64,000 bases of DNA from an uncultured Bacilli bacterium (GCA_934148845.1 CAKPDH010000004.1:108420-172419), one strand, 5' to 3'. Shown: positions 46,401 to 54,870, numbered from the stretch's first letter. The notes: generated by a model from the letters alone, not told the origin. A program made the numbers and translations.

Positions 46401-46428
46401 GATTAGTTTTAAATAAACTAGTCTTTTT
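46401..46428 (+). terminator. Terminator after the merR gene
   Basis: GATTAGTTT (46401-46409) pairs with AAACTAGTC (46415-46423, one G-U), followed by Ts. Confidence 0.65.
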
Positions 46429-46454
46429 ATTTTAAAAGAAAAAGTAATAACAAA

Positions 46455-46524
46455 TGTCACGAGGTGATGTTTTTGTCCATCAGGGTGTGATGAAAATGTC
46501 CATCTAGAGGTTATGTTTTTGTCA
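46455..46524. repeat. Three degenerate 23-bp repeats like an insertion-sequence end
   Basis: Three tandem units: 46455-46478 (TGTCACGAGGTGATG then TTTTTGTCC), 46479-46501 (ATCAGGGTGTGATGAAAATG then TCC) and 46502-46524 (ATCTAGAGGTTATG then TTTTTGTCA). Each has G-x-G-x-T-x-ATG plus an A/T run and TGTCC. Multiple transposase-binding repeats of this design are typical of IS21-family ends. No transposase is present nearby, so it would be a solo end. The rest of 46525-46608 is featureless AT-rich DNA. Confidence 0.6.
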
Positions 46525-46608
46525 CACATAATATAATAATATAATATAAAGAATTAATATAACAAGAATATAAATAATAATTTAAATTAGTATAAATATT
46601 TATATTAA

Positions 46609-46645
46609 AAAACAAGTATTAAGTTGGTACTTTACTTGTTTTAAA
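46609..46645. terminator. Hairpin/terminator
   Basis: AAAACAAGTA (46609-46618) pairs with TACTTGTTTT (46633-46642). T-rich flanks on both strands; it ends the minus-strand remnant at 46619-46743. Confidence 0.55.
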
Positions 46646-46743
46646 AATATTATTATATAGCTGTGTTCCATCTGGACTTCTTATATTTGATAAATTAAAC
46701 TGACCCTAATGTAAATACTTTCTATTTTTTTATCTTCATTCAT
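46619..46743 (-). pseudogene. Serine recombinase start fused to an unrelated tail (remnant A)
   Basis: On the minus strand ATG 46743 begins MNEDKKIESIYIRVS, the first residues of a serine recombinase (the [IV]Y-x-RVS motif with its catalytic Ser). The recombinase stops there; a different frame continues as FNLSNIRSPDGTQLYNNIFK, TSKVPT to TAA at 46619-46621, the tail of some other gene. An AGGAG lies upstream. This is a deletion junction, not a working enzyme. Confidence 0.6.
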
Positions 46744-46760
46744 ATTCTTAAATATCTCCT

Positions 46761-46834
46761 TTCATATGTTTGGCATTTTAAACTTCGTTTTGCAACCTAA
46801 AAATTATGTCTTTCACTTGTTTGGCACTTTAAAG
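46761..46834. repeat. Pair of 23-base direct repeats
   Basis: 46761-46783 and 46812-46834 share TTCAnnTGTTTGGCAnTTTAAA, about 20 of 22 positions. They lie between recombinase remnant A and the small gene at 46857. They might be binding sites for a regulator or recombinase, or part of a decayed mobile end. Confidence 0.5.
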
Positions 46835-46856
46835 TCAATTTTACGAAGTCTAATAC

Positions 46857-47141
46857 TTAAAAAGATATATAATGACTATTTATATAATTTTCCAAATCTT
46901 TAAATGATATTTTATCTTTAAAGGTATTTGCATAAACATCATCACATTCATCAAACATTAGGTATTTGTTATTCTTAATAATAATGATATGTGGCATAAC
47001 ATAAGCAACATTTGTACCTGTTATATTTTTAATTGAGCCATTATTTATAATTGGAGTAGTATTAGTAAATCTTCCAATCATATCAATTTTTCTTTTTAGT
47101 TTATCACTTATTTTTAATTCTTTTGTTTCTATATTTAACAT
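46857..47141 (-). CDS. Small island protein, paralogue of the gene at 54296
   Basis: 94 residues. It aligns along its length with the product at 54296-54571: KLKRKIDMIGRF against SLKKKLEFICDF, then NTTP, NGSI, NxAYV-x-PH, and a DDVY/NDVY segment. Neither matches a family I know; the size and mixed alpha/beta look would suit an antitoxin or a small binding protein. AAAGGAG precedes ATG 47141, directly behind the terminator hairpin of structured element A. Confidence 0.7.
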   Translation of the reverse strand: MLNIETKELKISDKLKRKIDMIGRFTNTTPIINNGSIKNITGTNVAYVMPHIIIIKNNKYLMFDECDDVYANTFKDKISFKDLENYINSHYISF

Positions 47142-47160
47142 AAAATCAACTCCTTTACAT

Positions 47161-47235
47161 AAAAAAAACTAACTATTTCTAGTTAGCATTTATTACTTAA
47201 ACTCGAAAAGTTCGAGTTTCCTATCAATCTGGAGC
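47161..47235 (-). repeat. Structured element, copy A (tRNA-Gly 3'-end motif plus two hairpins)
   Basis: Read on the minus strand: GCTCCA (47235-47230), ten-base spacer, hairpin 1 with CTCGAA/TTCGAG core (47219-47199), spacer AGTAATAAAT-like, hairpin 2 CTAACTA-GAAA-TAGTTAG (47186-47169), eight Ts (47168-47161), then AAAGGAG and the start of the 46857 gene. Upstream a GTTGT/ACAAC stem precedes GCTCCA, and a TATAAT box lies further up on the same strand. Hairpin 2 with the T-run is an intrinsic terminator, so the element may be a leader RNA. Confidence 0.75.
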
Positions 47236-47416
47236 GGTTGTTGAAGATATCTACAACTTTTTCCAATATACGAATTGATACATAAATATCAATCACAGAA
47301 TACATTATAATACATTTTTTTAGTTTTGAGAATACTTTTTGGTTAAATAGATAAATTTGTATGTTATAATAAAATTAACATAGGAATAGTAATATTTTTA
47401 AATAATGGAGGTATTT

Positions 47417-49150
47417 ATGGATTTATATAAAGAATTAGGCGTTTTAATAAATCAATTAAAAAATATTTTTACTTCGAATAATGGTAAAATATTATATGAT
47501 AAAAAAACGCAAGATAAAGTAAATCATTTATTAGAAAAAATTGCTAATTTATCAAAAACTTTTGAAAACAATATTAAAAATGAAAGAAGAAATATTAAAG
47601 ATGAACTTACAATAATAGATACTGAAACAGGCGAAAAAGTTGAATTAGTGGATGTAAATAGTATAAGTAATAGAGTAAGAAATATTCTCTCTAAAAATAA
47701 TATTTTTTCTTGTTTAAAATCGTTAGCTTTAACTAATAAATGTGCACATATATTTGATGGAGATATAAAAAGAATAAAATCTAATATTGAAAAATACTAT
47801 AATTTAATATATTATCCATCTTTTGATAAAAGTACATTCAGTTTTATGGATTCTATTGAACAAGTTTTCCCACAAACAAATTTCTTTATTTCTAATTTAG
47901 ATGGAATAGAAGAATATCAGTTCAATAAAATATGCAATGCTTTGTTCAGTGATAATAAATTAAATAAGGGCGCAAAAATAAATATATTAAAAAGTTTAAA
48001 CATTACATTTGATATTAAAAATGAATCACAAATTAATGATATATTTGAAAAAATAAAAAATCAAAAAGAACATCTTGTTTATTCATATCTTATACAACAA
48101 TATAAAACTGGTAAGTACATTGTATCATTGCAAAGTAAAATGTTTGCTATTAAAGATGAATATATATCGATGATAGGACAATTATTAAAAAAAGATGAGA
48201 GATTTGCAAATATAAAATATGAATTAATAAGGACACCAGATGCTACTCCTGGATTTGAATATATGCTAATAATTGATGATAGGGATTTACAATATTATAT
48301 TGAAGTTCATATGCCAAATTTTGTTGCCACTAGTTTAATGAAACAATATGGTTTATTTGAAAGTAAAGAAAGAGCAACTCAAAAATTAGGTGCATCGGCA
48401 GTTTATGAAAGATCAAAAGATGAAATTAATAAAGTTTTAAATGCTTTAAATACTGGGTTATTAGATACAAAAGGAGAAAAAAGAGCACAAATTATAACTA
48501 GAGGATACACTACAGCTGGCGGAGGTATTGTTGCTGATGATTTACAAACTGAATTTTCAAGTGGTAAAGTTGATTCGGAAAAAGTTGAAAGTAGATTAGA
48601 AGATTATTCTTTTCTTACTGATAAAATTGAAGAGCCATTATCACTTTTAGAAAAATATTTAGTTTCTAATGGAATACATTTAAATGAGATTGAATTTAAT
48701 AGAGAAATACAAAGAAATGAAAATTATCCACTAAATCTTACTAAGATCATTGCCCATAAAAACTATTATAATATTTATATTAATTTTAATGATGATAATA
48801 AAAAAGAATTTATAAAATATTCTTTAAACGAACTTAAAAATGGTGATGCTTTTGATAAGACAATTCTTCAAACTATTTACAATAATATTTATAATTATGA
48901 TTATGATTTGATTGGGAAATTATTGATAAATAAAAACATATTAAAAGAAGAATTTGTTTATAATATAAAATATACAATTGACGAAATGTTAAATATAAAT
49001 AAAGAAGATATAAATATAAATAGTTATATTAATAAAAATTTGATATATAATCAAAAAGAAAAGATTAACAATTTAATGAATGAGTACATAAGTAAATATC
49101 TATATGATGAATATGATAAGGAGAATAATAAAAATGGACCTACAAAATAA
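47417..49150 (+). CDS. Large island protein of unknown function
   Basis: 577 residues, no signal or membrane helix. Parts look conserved, for instance IRTPDATPGFEYMLIIDDRD, YYIEVHMPNF and ERATQKLGASAVYERSKDEI (about 275-350), then a Gly-rich turn ITRGYTTAGGGIVADDLQTE. I do not recognise a family; the YIEVHMP strand recalls nucleotidyl-transfer folds but that is weak. ATG 47417 follows GGAGG (47407-47411); an ATG at 47405 is in that site. It overlaps the next small gene. Possible defence or cargo gene of the island. Confidence 0.75.
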   Translation: MDLYKELGVLINQLKNIFTSNNGKILYDKKTQDKVNHLLEKIANLSKTFENNIKNERRNIKDELTIIDTETGEKVELVDVNSISNRVRNILSKNNIFSCLKSLALTNKCAHIFDGDIKRIKSNIEKYYNLIYYPSFDKSTFSFMDSIEQVFPQTNFFISNLDGIEEYQFNKICNALFSDNKLNKGAKINILKSLNITFDIKNESQINDIFEKIKNQKEHLVYSYLIQQYKTGKYIVSLQSKMFAIKDEYISMIGQLLKKDERFANIKYELIRTPDATPGFEYMLIIDDRDLQYYIEVHMPNFVATSLMKQYGLFESKERATQKLGASAVYERSKDEINKVLNALNTGLLDTKGEKRAQIITRGYTTAGGGIVADDLQTEFSSGKVDSEKVESRLEDYSFLTDKIEEPLSLLEKYLVSNGIHLNEIEFNREIQRNENYPLNLTKIIAHKNYYNIYINFNDDNKKEFIKYSLNELKNGDAFDKTILQTIYNNIYNYDYDLIGKLLINKNILKEEFVYNIKYTIDEMLNINKEDININSYINKNLIYNQKEKINNLMNEYISKYLYDEYDKENNKNGPTK

Positions 49151-49334
49151 AGAAAAAAAAATATATAATCAACTTATAATTTTTCAAAATGGGGACGATA
49201 AAGATAAGTCATTTGCTTTTGAATGTATTGGCTATTTAGGAAATGAATATATTCATGATCCTCTTGAAAAAAGATTAAATATAATTGAAGAAAAAATTAT
49301 ACAATATCTTAATAAAAAAGAAAAAAATAAGTAG
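49134..49334 (+). CDS. Small partner of the large island protein
   Basis: 66 residues, acidic and Lys-rich. AAGGAG (49118-49123) and ATG 49134 lie within the last codons of the previous gene, so it is translationally coupled and may act with it. FAFECIGYLGNEYIHDPLEK is its most structured part. No family recognised. Confidence 0.65.
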   Translation: MDLQNKEKKIYNQLIIFQNGDDKDKSFAFECIGYLGNEYIHDPLEKRLNIIEEKIIQYLNKKEKNK

Positions 49335-49343
49335 TATCAAGTT

Positions 49344-49371
49344 AAAAGAGATGGGGTAAAACTCATCTCTT
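49344..49371 (+). terminator. Intrinsic terminator
   Basis: AAAGAGATG (49344-49352) pairs with CATCTCTTT (49363-49371). Converges with the minus-strand remnant that ends at 49385. Confidence 0.65.
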
Positions 49372-49384
49372 TGTTAATATTGAT

Positions 49385-49936
<552 letters not shown>

Positions 49937-50114
49937 GATTGTCGAAGATATCTACAACTTTTCACTTCTTAACGATTTGATATATATAATATCAATCACT
50001 AATAACATTTCATCACAAATTACAATATTTGTATCAAAAGATTAAAATTAGCGGTATAAATTGCAAAAAGTAAGTTCTTATGATATTATATAGTGAGATT
50101 TGTGGGAGATAATT

Positions 50115-51506
50115 ATGTCTAATTTAAGTATAGGATATCTTTTTAAAAAGAAACATGTTACATATCAATCAAAAAAATGGGAAATATTTGAATTTGTTGA
50201 TTACATTACAGCCATTAGTTTTACAAATGCTGACAATAATGAAATATGTAATATTTTAAGTGGTAATAATGCTGGTAGTTATGCATTTGCAATTAATGGA
50301 AATGCAAATGAAGAAGACTTAGTTTTTATATCTGATAATTTAAATATTGCTATAAAGGATAATAAAAACCAAGTTAATTTTGATGAAATTAGAAAAATTA
50401 GAATTGCTAATACTGCAAAATATTATTTAAGAAATGACAATGGAACTGAATTAACTAAATTGGTAAATAATGATTTGATTAACTTTCTAGAAAAAGATAG
50501 TTCTAAAGGTAAATCAGAATTTGATGAAAGAGAATTTGAAAAAAATACTGATATTTCTACTATGTATTCTTCTATCAAAAAAACTATAATTTCACAAGAT
50601 GAACAAATTATGCAAATTCTTACTGCATTATTTAAAAATCAAAAAGTTGTAGATTCAGACTTAGATATTGATTTAATAGCAAAATTAAAAGAAAATATAT
50701 TAATATATGGTTCAACAGGGACAGGAAAAACAGAAATTTTAAAAAGAATTTCTAAATTATATAATATTCCAATTGTTATTGAAGATGCAACATCTCTATC
50801 AGAAACAGGTTATCAAGGCCGTAAAATAACAGATATGTTAGAAGATTTGTGTTTGGCTGCTAATGGCGATATAAAATTAGCTGAAAAAGGTATATTAGTA
50901 ATTGATGAATTTGATAAATTGGCAGAGAAATCTGGAGATAATCAATCCCATGTTTCTCGATTGGGAGTTCAAAGATCTTTACTAAAATTATTGGATGGTA
51001 CATTGTTTTATTTTGATAATAAACAATTTGATAGTTCAAGATTAACTATTGTCGGTGTAGGAGCGTTTACTGGAATAGCTAATGGAGATGACTATAAGCA
51101 ACTTACTACAGAAGATTTTATGAAATATGGAATAATGCGTGAATTGATTGGTAGATTTTCAAAAACAATTGCAATGAATCCATTAGAAAAAGAAGATATA
51201 ATTAAAATATTAAAAAACTCTGATTTTAGTCCATTAAATACATATAAGAAATTGTTTGAGATACTTCAAGTACAATTTGAGTTTACAGATGATTTTATTG
51301 AATATGTTGCTGACTTAGCTATTGCAAAAAAAAGTGGCGCTAGAAGTTTAAAAACTGTTTTTGACGATTGTATAAGTAGTGCTTTATTTAGAATATTTGC
51401 TGGCGAATATTCAGGAATATCATTAGTTAAACCAGATGTTGAAAACGAAAAACCATATGTTTTAACTAAAACAAAAGAGAAAAAAGGTTTATTTAGAAGA
51501 AAATAA
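50115..51506 (+). CDS. ClpX-like AAA+ ATPase without zinc domain
   Basis: 463 residues. The N-terminal 150 residues are unlike ClpX. The AAA+ module has LIYGSTGTGKTEILKRI (Walker A, about 197-205), ATSLSETGYQGRKITDML (the ClpX-type GYVG region is GYQG), GILVIDEFDKLA (Walker B) and a sensor 2 KKSGARSLKTVFD. ClpX's SVNxxR zinc-binding N-domain is absent and the IGF loop is not obvious, so it may not work with ClpP. It stands alone between structured elements B and C. GGGAG precedes ATG 50115. Confidence 0.82.
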   Translation: MSNLSIGYLFKKKHVTYQSKKWEIFEFVDYITAISFTNADNNEICNILSGNNAGSYAFAINGNANEEDLVFISDNLNIAIKDNKNQVNFDEIRKIRIANTAKYYLRNDNGTELTKLVNNDLINFLEKDSSKGKSEFDEREFEKNTDISTMYSSIKKTIISQDEQIMQILTALFKNQKVVDSDLDIDLIAKLKENILIYGSTGTGKTEILKRISKLYNIPIVIEDATSLSETGYQGRKITDMLEDLCLAANGDIKLAEKGILVIDEFDKLAEKSGDNQSHVSRLGVQRSLLKLLDGTLFYFDNKQFDSSRLTIVGVGAFTGIANGDDYKQLTTEDFMKYGIMRELIGRFSKTIAMNPLEKEDIIKILKNSDFSPLNTYKKLFEILQVQFEFTDDFIEYVADLAIAKKSGARSLKTVFDDCISSALFRIFAGEYSGISLVKPDVENEKPYVLTKTKEKKGLFRRK

Positions 51507-51542
51507 AATTTTATATTTTGTTATGACAAAATATTTAACACT

Positions 51543-51586
51543 CTAGGTGTTTTGATACATGTATCAAAATTACCTGAGGGATTTTT
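51543..51586 (+). terminator. Large hairpin terminator containing a 20-bp palindrome
   Basis: TTTTGATACATGTATCAAAA (51550-51569) is a perfect palindrome, extended by AGGT (51545-51548) and ACCT (51572-51575), then GATTTTTT. A smaller hairpin ATATTTTGT/ACAAAATAT lies just before it (51513-51534). Confidence 0.75.
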
Positions 51587-51592
51587 TATATA

Positions 51593-51667
51593 ACAAAAAA
51601 ATTAATCATATTTCAGATTAATTTATATGTTAAGTTCGAAATATTTCGAACAGATCGTCAATGGAGC
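51593..51667 (-). repeat. Structured element, copy C
   Basis: Minus strand: GCTCCA (51667-51662), TTGACGATCT, hairpin 1 GTTCGAA-ATAT-TTCGAAC (51651-51634), hairpin 2 ATTAATC/GATTAAT (51622-51601), Ts. It resembles copy E (the tRNA-Gly flank) more than A and B: both have GCTCCATTGACGA and TCTGTTCGAA. No ribosome site or gene follows on the minus strand, so this copy seems orphaned. The rest of 51668-51845 holds only AT-rich DNA and the start signals of the next gene. Confidence 0.7.
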
Positions 51668-51845
51668 CTTAACTATACACGTATGCGAAATTAAGACTAT
51701 AAGATTTGATTAAATCTCTCTGATAAATCAATTATATATTAGATTTAATATTATTTCAATGGGAGTATGGAAAAAAATTGTATTTTAATGTATAATATTA
51801 ATTAAATTAATCTTGGTGTTTAATTATATACAAGGAGGAAAAATT

Positions 51846-53171
51846 ATGAAGGAACAAATAACACTTGATTTAATAAATAATTTTAGTAATACATATAATA
51901 GTAATTCAACTAATAGAATTATTGAAAATGCAATAACTGAAAATGGATTAGAAAAAAGTTGTATTGATAGAAGAATAATTGAAGAAAATCAACCAGTTTT
52001 TAATATAGAATTACCTGACGGAAAAAGATACGACCAAAAAGATAATTATAGATGTTGGATTTATTGTGGATTAAATACTATTCAATATGATATGGCAAAA
52101 AATTTAAATATTGATTTGAAAAAATTTGAATTATCAAACAATTATATTGCATTTTTTGATAAATTAGAAAAGTCTAATAATGTGTACGAAAATATTATAA
52201 ATATTTCAAATACTGACTGGGAATATGTAGATAAAGAAGATATATTACAATATTGTGTAAATGAAGGCGGTCATTGGCAATGGTTTGTTTCTATTGTAAA
52301 CAAATATGGTTTAGTGCCTTATGAGTATATGCCAGATGTATTTGAAAGTTTAAGAATGCAAAATATCACTGGTTTATTTAATGACAAAGTAAAAAAAGAT
52401 TGTATTAAATTATTAAATGCAAAAAAAGAAAATACCAATATTGATGATTTAAGAAAAATGAAAGAAATATTTTTAGAAGAAAATTATATCTTTTTATCAA
52501 AGATTTTAGGAGAACCTAAAATGAAGTTTGATTATGAATATAAAGATAAAGAATCAAACTATGTGAAATATGAGGATATGACACCGATGGAATTTAGAGA
52601 TAAGTTTTTAAGTATTGACTTAAATGATTTTGTTTCTTTAGGTAATATACCTATGTATAATAAAGAATACTATAAATTATACAGAGAAAAATATCTTGGT
52701 AATGTTTATCAAGGCAGTTATGTTGAATTTTTAAATTTACCTATAAACGAAATAAAGGAATTAGCAATTAAGCAACTTAAAGATAATATGCCAGTTTATA
52801 TAAGAATTAATTTAAGAAAGTTTAGAGATAAAAAATCTGGAATATTAGATACTAGATTATTTAATTATAAAAATACATTTGGATTTGATTTTCTAACAAA
52901 AGAAGAGGCTTTAAATGCTCACGATATATATCCTCATCATTGTATGTCTATTTGTGGAGTAAATCTATTAGAAAATAATAAACCTCAAAGATGGAAATTA
53001 GAAGATAGTTATGGTACAGAAGAAAAAGTTGATGGGTATTATATAATGAATGATAATTATTTTGATGAATTTATATTGCAAGCAATTATAAATAAAAAAT
53101 ATTTATCAGAAGAACAATTAAAATTATTAAAAAAAGATGCGATAGAGTTTGAAATAAAAGATCCATTTTAA
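51846..53171 (+). CDS. PepC/bleomycin hydrolase-like C1 cysteine peptidase
   Basis: 441 residues, the PepC length. DQKDNYRCWIYCGLNTIQYD (about 58-77) holds the oxyanion Gln and catalytic Cys (family consensus Q-x-x-x-GRCW). CVNEGGHWQWF and PVYIRINLRKF follow, and the C-terminal PHHCMSICGVNLLENNKPQ holds the His. The catalytic Asn motif ENSWG reads EDSYG, so the third triad residue appears to be Asp. It is cytoplasmic, with no signal peptide. AAGGAGG precedes ATG 51846. It lies alone between elements C and D. Confidence 0.85.
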   Translation: MKEQITLDLINNFSNTYNSNSTNRIIENAITENGLEKSCIDRRIIEENQPVFNIELPDGKRYDQKDNYRCWIYCGLNTIQYDMAKNLNIDLKKFELSNNYIAFFDKLEKSNNVYENIINISNTDWEYVDKEDILQYCVNEGGHWQWFVSIVNKYGLVPYEYMPDVFESLRMQNITGLFNDKVKKDCIKLLNAKKENTNIDDLRKMKEIFLEENYIFLSKILGEPKMKFDYEYKDKESNYVKYEDMTPMEFRDKFLSIDLNDFVSLGNIPMYNKEYYKLYREKYLGNVYQGSYVEFLNLPINEIKELAIKQLKDNMPVYIRINLRKFRDKKSGILDTRLFNYKNTFGFDFLTKEEALNAHDIYPHHCMSICGVNLLENNKPQRWKLEDSYGTEEKVDGYYIMNDNYFDEFILQAIINKKYLSEEQLKLLKKDAIEFEIKDPF

Positions 53172-53175
53172 TAGT

Positions 53176-53204
53176 AAAGACAATGCTTAGTTGGCATTGT
53201 CTTT
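53176..53204 (+). terminator. Intrinsic terminator
   Basis: AAAGACAATGC (53176-53186), loop TTAGTTG, GCATTGTCTTT (53194-53204). A perfect 11-bp stem that also covers the stop of the minus-strand remnant D. Confidence 0.75.
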
Positions 53205-53454
53205 ATCATTTTCAAAAAGTATATTTTTTAGTGTAGTATTTTGCAATTTTAAATATTCAATTTTAGTTCCAATTGCTCGTTTATCTTCAAAGTAACCAAG
53301 ATAATGAAATTTATTTTTTACTTTCATTAAGCATTCAACATTTTCTTCTAGTACTTTAACAATATTCTTTAATCATTCTAAGTTGTGAATCAATAGAATA
53401 ACCATTATCTCTTTGGTCGTCAGTAGATACTCTTACATAAACACCACATCTCAT
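53187..53454 (-). pseudogene. Serine recombinase N-terminal fragment with foreign tail (remnant D)
   Basis: Minus strand from ATG 53454: MRCGVYVRVSTDDQRDNGYS, IDSQLRMIKEYC, stop at 53356-53358. This is a serine recombinase start with the catalytic Ser of VRVST. In another frame the DNA continues VLEENVECLMKVKNKFHYLG, YFEDKRAIGTKIEYLKLQNT to a stop at 53187-53189, the tail of another gene. AAAGGAGG precedes the ATG. The gene is broken, in the same manner as remnants A and B. Confidence 0.75.
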
Positions 53455-53470
53455 AGTTTTCCTCCTTTCA

Positions 53471-53829
53471 TTAAATTTCGAGAAATATTAAAATACCTCT
53501 CATATGTTTCCTCACAAATAAGCAAAATGTATAGTCTAAAATTAAAACTTTTTTAAAAAATCGTGCAATTTCTTTAAAATTATACTTTTGATTATGTTCT
53601 TTAATATAAAAAGGCTTATTTGATATTTCATTAACTTTGTATTCAAGTATTGTAAGAGTAGTAGGATATGTAATCTGGTATTCAGTAGGTATTACTACTT
53701 GTAAGTTGGTGTGCAAGATAGTTTTTGTTTGTCCTAATTTAACCTTATATTTAAATTCTTTTAAAATATCGGTTAAATCTTTATTAGGTTTTAGATTTTC
53801 AATTACTTTAAATTCAAGCCTGAAAAAAG
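53471..53829 (-). pseudogene. Start-less open frame upstream of remnant D
   Basis: On the minus strand an open frame reads EFKVIENLKPNKDLTDILKE, FKYKVKLGQTKTILHTNLQV, then VIPTEYQITYPTTLTILEYK and onward to a stop at 53471. AAAGGAGG lies just upstream but no ATG, GTG or TTG follows it in this frame, so the start is lost or unusual. A shorter start exists inside. No family recognised. It is directly behind structured element D. Confidence 0.5.
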
Positions 53830-53869
53830 TCCTCCTTTCTAAAAAGAGAACTTTTAAAGTTTTATATAA

Positions 53870-53918
53870 AATAAAAACTCACGAACTTCTAAGTCCGTAA
53901 GTTGATTTCAAATGGAGC
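53870..53918 (-). repeat. Structured element, copy D
   Basis: Minus strand: GCTCCA (53918-53913), spacer, one 12-position hairpin ACTTACGGACTT/AAGTTCGTGAGT with two mismatches (53902-53877), then a T-rich run. Here the two hairpins of the other copies are merged into one. Before GCTCCA a stem AATAAC/GTTATT and an outer GGAG that can pair with CTCC are visible, parallel to the stem in copy A. Confidence 0.6.
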
Positions 53919-53987
53919 AATAACAAAGGTTATTCAAAACTCCCAATAGCAAAGTTGATAAACAACTAATCACTATAATTATAATTA

Positions 53988-54254
53988 TTAACGTCTTCCA
54001 GTTTTTTTTGATTCCTCTAAATAACCAGCATTTGTTAATAATGTCTTTATTCCTTCAATATCTGCATATTTAATATAATATGGTACATTTATATTGTCTG
54101 TTGCTGCTAAATCATAAGCTGAATTAAATGCTTGATAAACTTTAGCTAGTGTAACTAGAGCTTTTTGATACATTGGGCTATCTTCTTTATATTTTACTAA
54201 ATCTAAAGTTAGTTCTTTCATAGCCATATCTAATTTTTCTAATACTTGTTCCAT
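53988..54254 (-). CDS. Small helical island protein
   Basis: 88 residues, helical: EQVLEKLDMAMKELTLDLVK, then KALVTLAKVYQAFNSAYDLA and a short basic tail ESKKTGRR. No family recognised. ATG 54254 follows GGAGGG. It lies downstream of the 54296 gene on the same strand, 41 bases apart, so the two are probably one transcript starting behind tRNA-Gly. Confidence 0.7.
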   Translation of the reverse strand: MEQVLEKLDMAMKELTLDLVKYKEDSPMYQKALVTLAKVYQAFNSAYDLAATDNINVPYYIKYADIEGIKTLLTNAGYLEESKKTGRR

Positions 54255-54295
54255 TATATCCCTCCTAAAACCATTATAGCACATATTTCAGTAAT

Positions 54296-54571
54296 TCACA
54301 CAATTTGCTTTAAATAATCTTCTAATTCATTGATTTTAATTTTATTACCAAAGTTTTTGATATAAACATCATTAGAATAATTAAAAACAAGAAACATTAT
54401 ATTATTGATAATTACTTTGTGAGGTTCAACATAAGCCAAATTAGATTTATCAATTTTTCTAATACTTCCATTTATAAATGTAGGAGTAGTATTACAAAAA
54501 TCACAAATAAATTCTAATTTCTTTTTAAGTGATTCATCAATAGGTATTTTTTGTTTGATAATATTAATCAT
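54296..54571 (-). CDS. Small island protein, paralogue of the gene at 46857
   Basis: 91 residues. Shared with the 46857 product: K-L-K-x-K-[LI]-x-x-I, NTTP, NGSI, N-x-AYV-x-PH-x-[VI]-I, ND-V-Y and a C-terminal L-x-D/N-Y-[LI]. ATG 54571 is preferred to 54580, as AAAGGA lies at the right distance. It is the first gene after tRNA-Gly and structured element E, as its paralogue is the first gene after element A. Confidence 0.7.
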   Translation of the reverse strand: MINIIKQKIPIDESLKKKLEFICDFCNTTPTFINGSIRKIDKSNLAYVEPHKVIINNIMFLVFNYSNDVYIKNFGNKIKINELEDYLKQIV

Positions 54572-54612
54572 AAACACCATCCTTTCTTTAGGATGATTTC
54601 TTTGTAAGACAC

Positions 54613-54681
54613 AAAAAAATCAATCTTTCGATTGATTCTATATATCAAGTTCAAACTAAATAGTTCGAACAGATTCGTCAA
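54613..54681 (-). repeat. Structured element, copy E (natural flank of tRNA-Gly)
   Basis: Minus strand, straight after the tRNA CCA: TTGACGAATCT, hairpin 1 GTTCGAAC/GTTTGAAC (54670-54649, one A-C mismatch), hairpin 2 AATCAATC-GAAA-GATTGATT (54637-54618), Ts (54619-54613). This is the ordinary terminator region of tRNA-Gly and shows where GCTCCA in the other copies comes from: it is the tRNA 3' end. Confidence 0.75.
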
Positions 54682-54755
54682 TGGAGCGGGTGATGGGAAT
54701 CGGACCCACGTTATCAGCTTGGAAGGCTGGAGTTCTACCATTGAACTACACCCGC
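54682..54755 (-). tRNA. tRNA-Gly(TCC)
   Basis: 74 nt with encoded CCA. Acceptor GCGGGTG/CACCCGC, D arm GTTCAATGGTAGAAC, anticodon loop CTTCCAA with anticodon TCC (54723-54721), T arm with GGTCCGATTCC-like loop. It is complete and borders the accessory island, so it is the likely integration target. Confidence 0.96.
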
Positions 54756-54870
54756 AATTCGTAGACATTTAGAATTATACTATAAAGTAGATAAATTTGT
54801 CAATACCTTTTATAAAAAAAATTATAAAACGTGTAATTTTTTTAAGTTATATGTTTTATTAAAAATAAAA

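Noticed and set aside
45211..46402. ACAAATTACAATTTAT-like motif seen at 45215, 46379 and in part near 50015
   Set aside because: Low-complexity AT sequence; three loose matches in such a genome are not convincing as a repeat family.
47161..47310. Structured element A as a tetrahydrofolate riboswitch, because it contains CCGCTCCA
   Set aside because: The paired 5' GGAGAGTAG strand and the rest of the THF core are missing, and GCTCCA is explained by the tRNA-Gly 3' end.
54568..54768. Open frame of 66 codons on the minus strand with a start like MSTNCGCSSMVELQPSK
   Set aside because: It is the translation of tRNA-Gly(TCC) and its flank, a well-known false gene.
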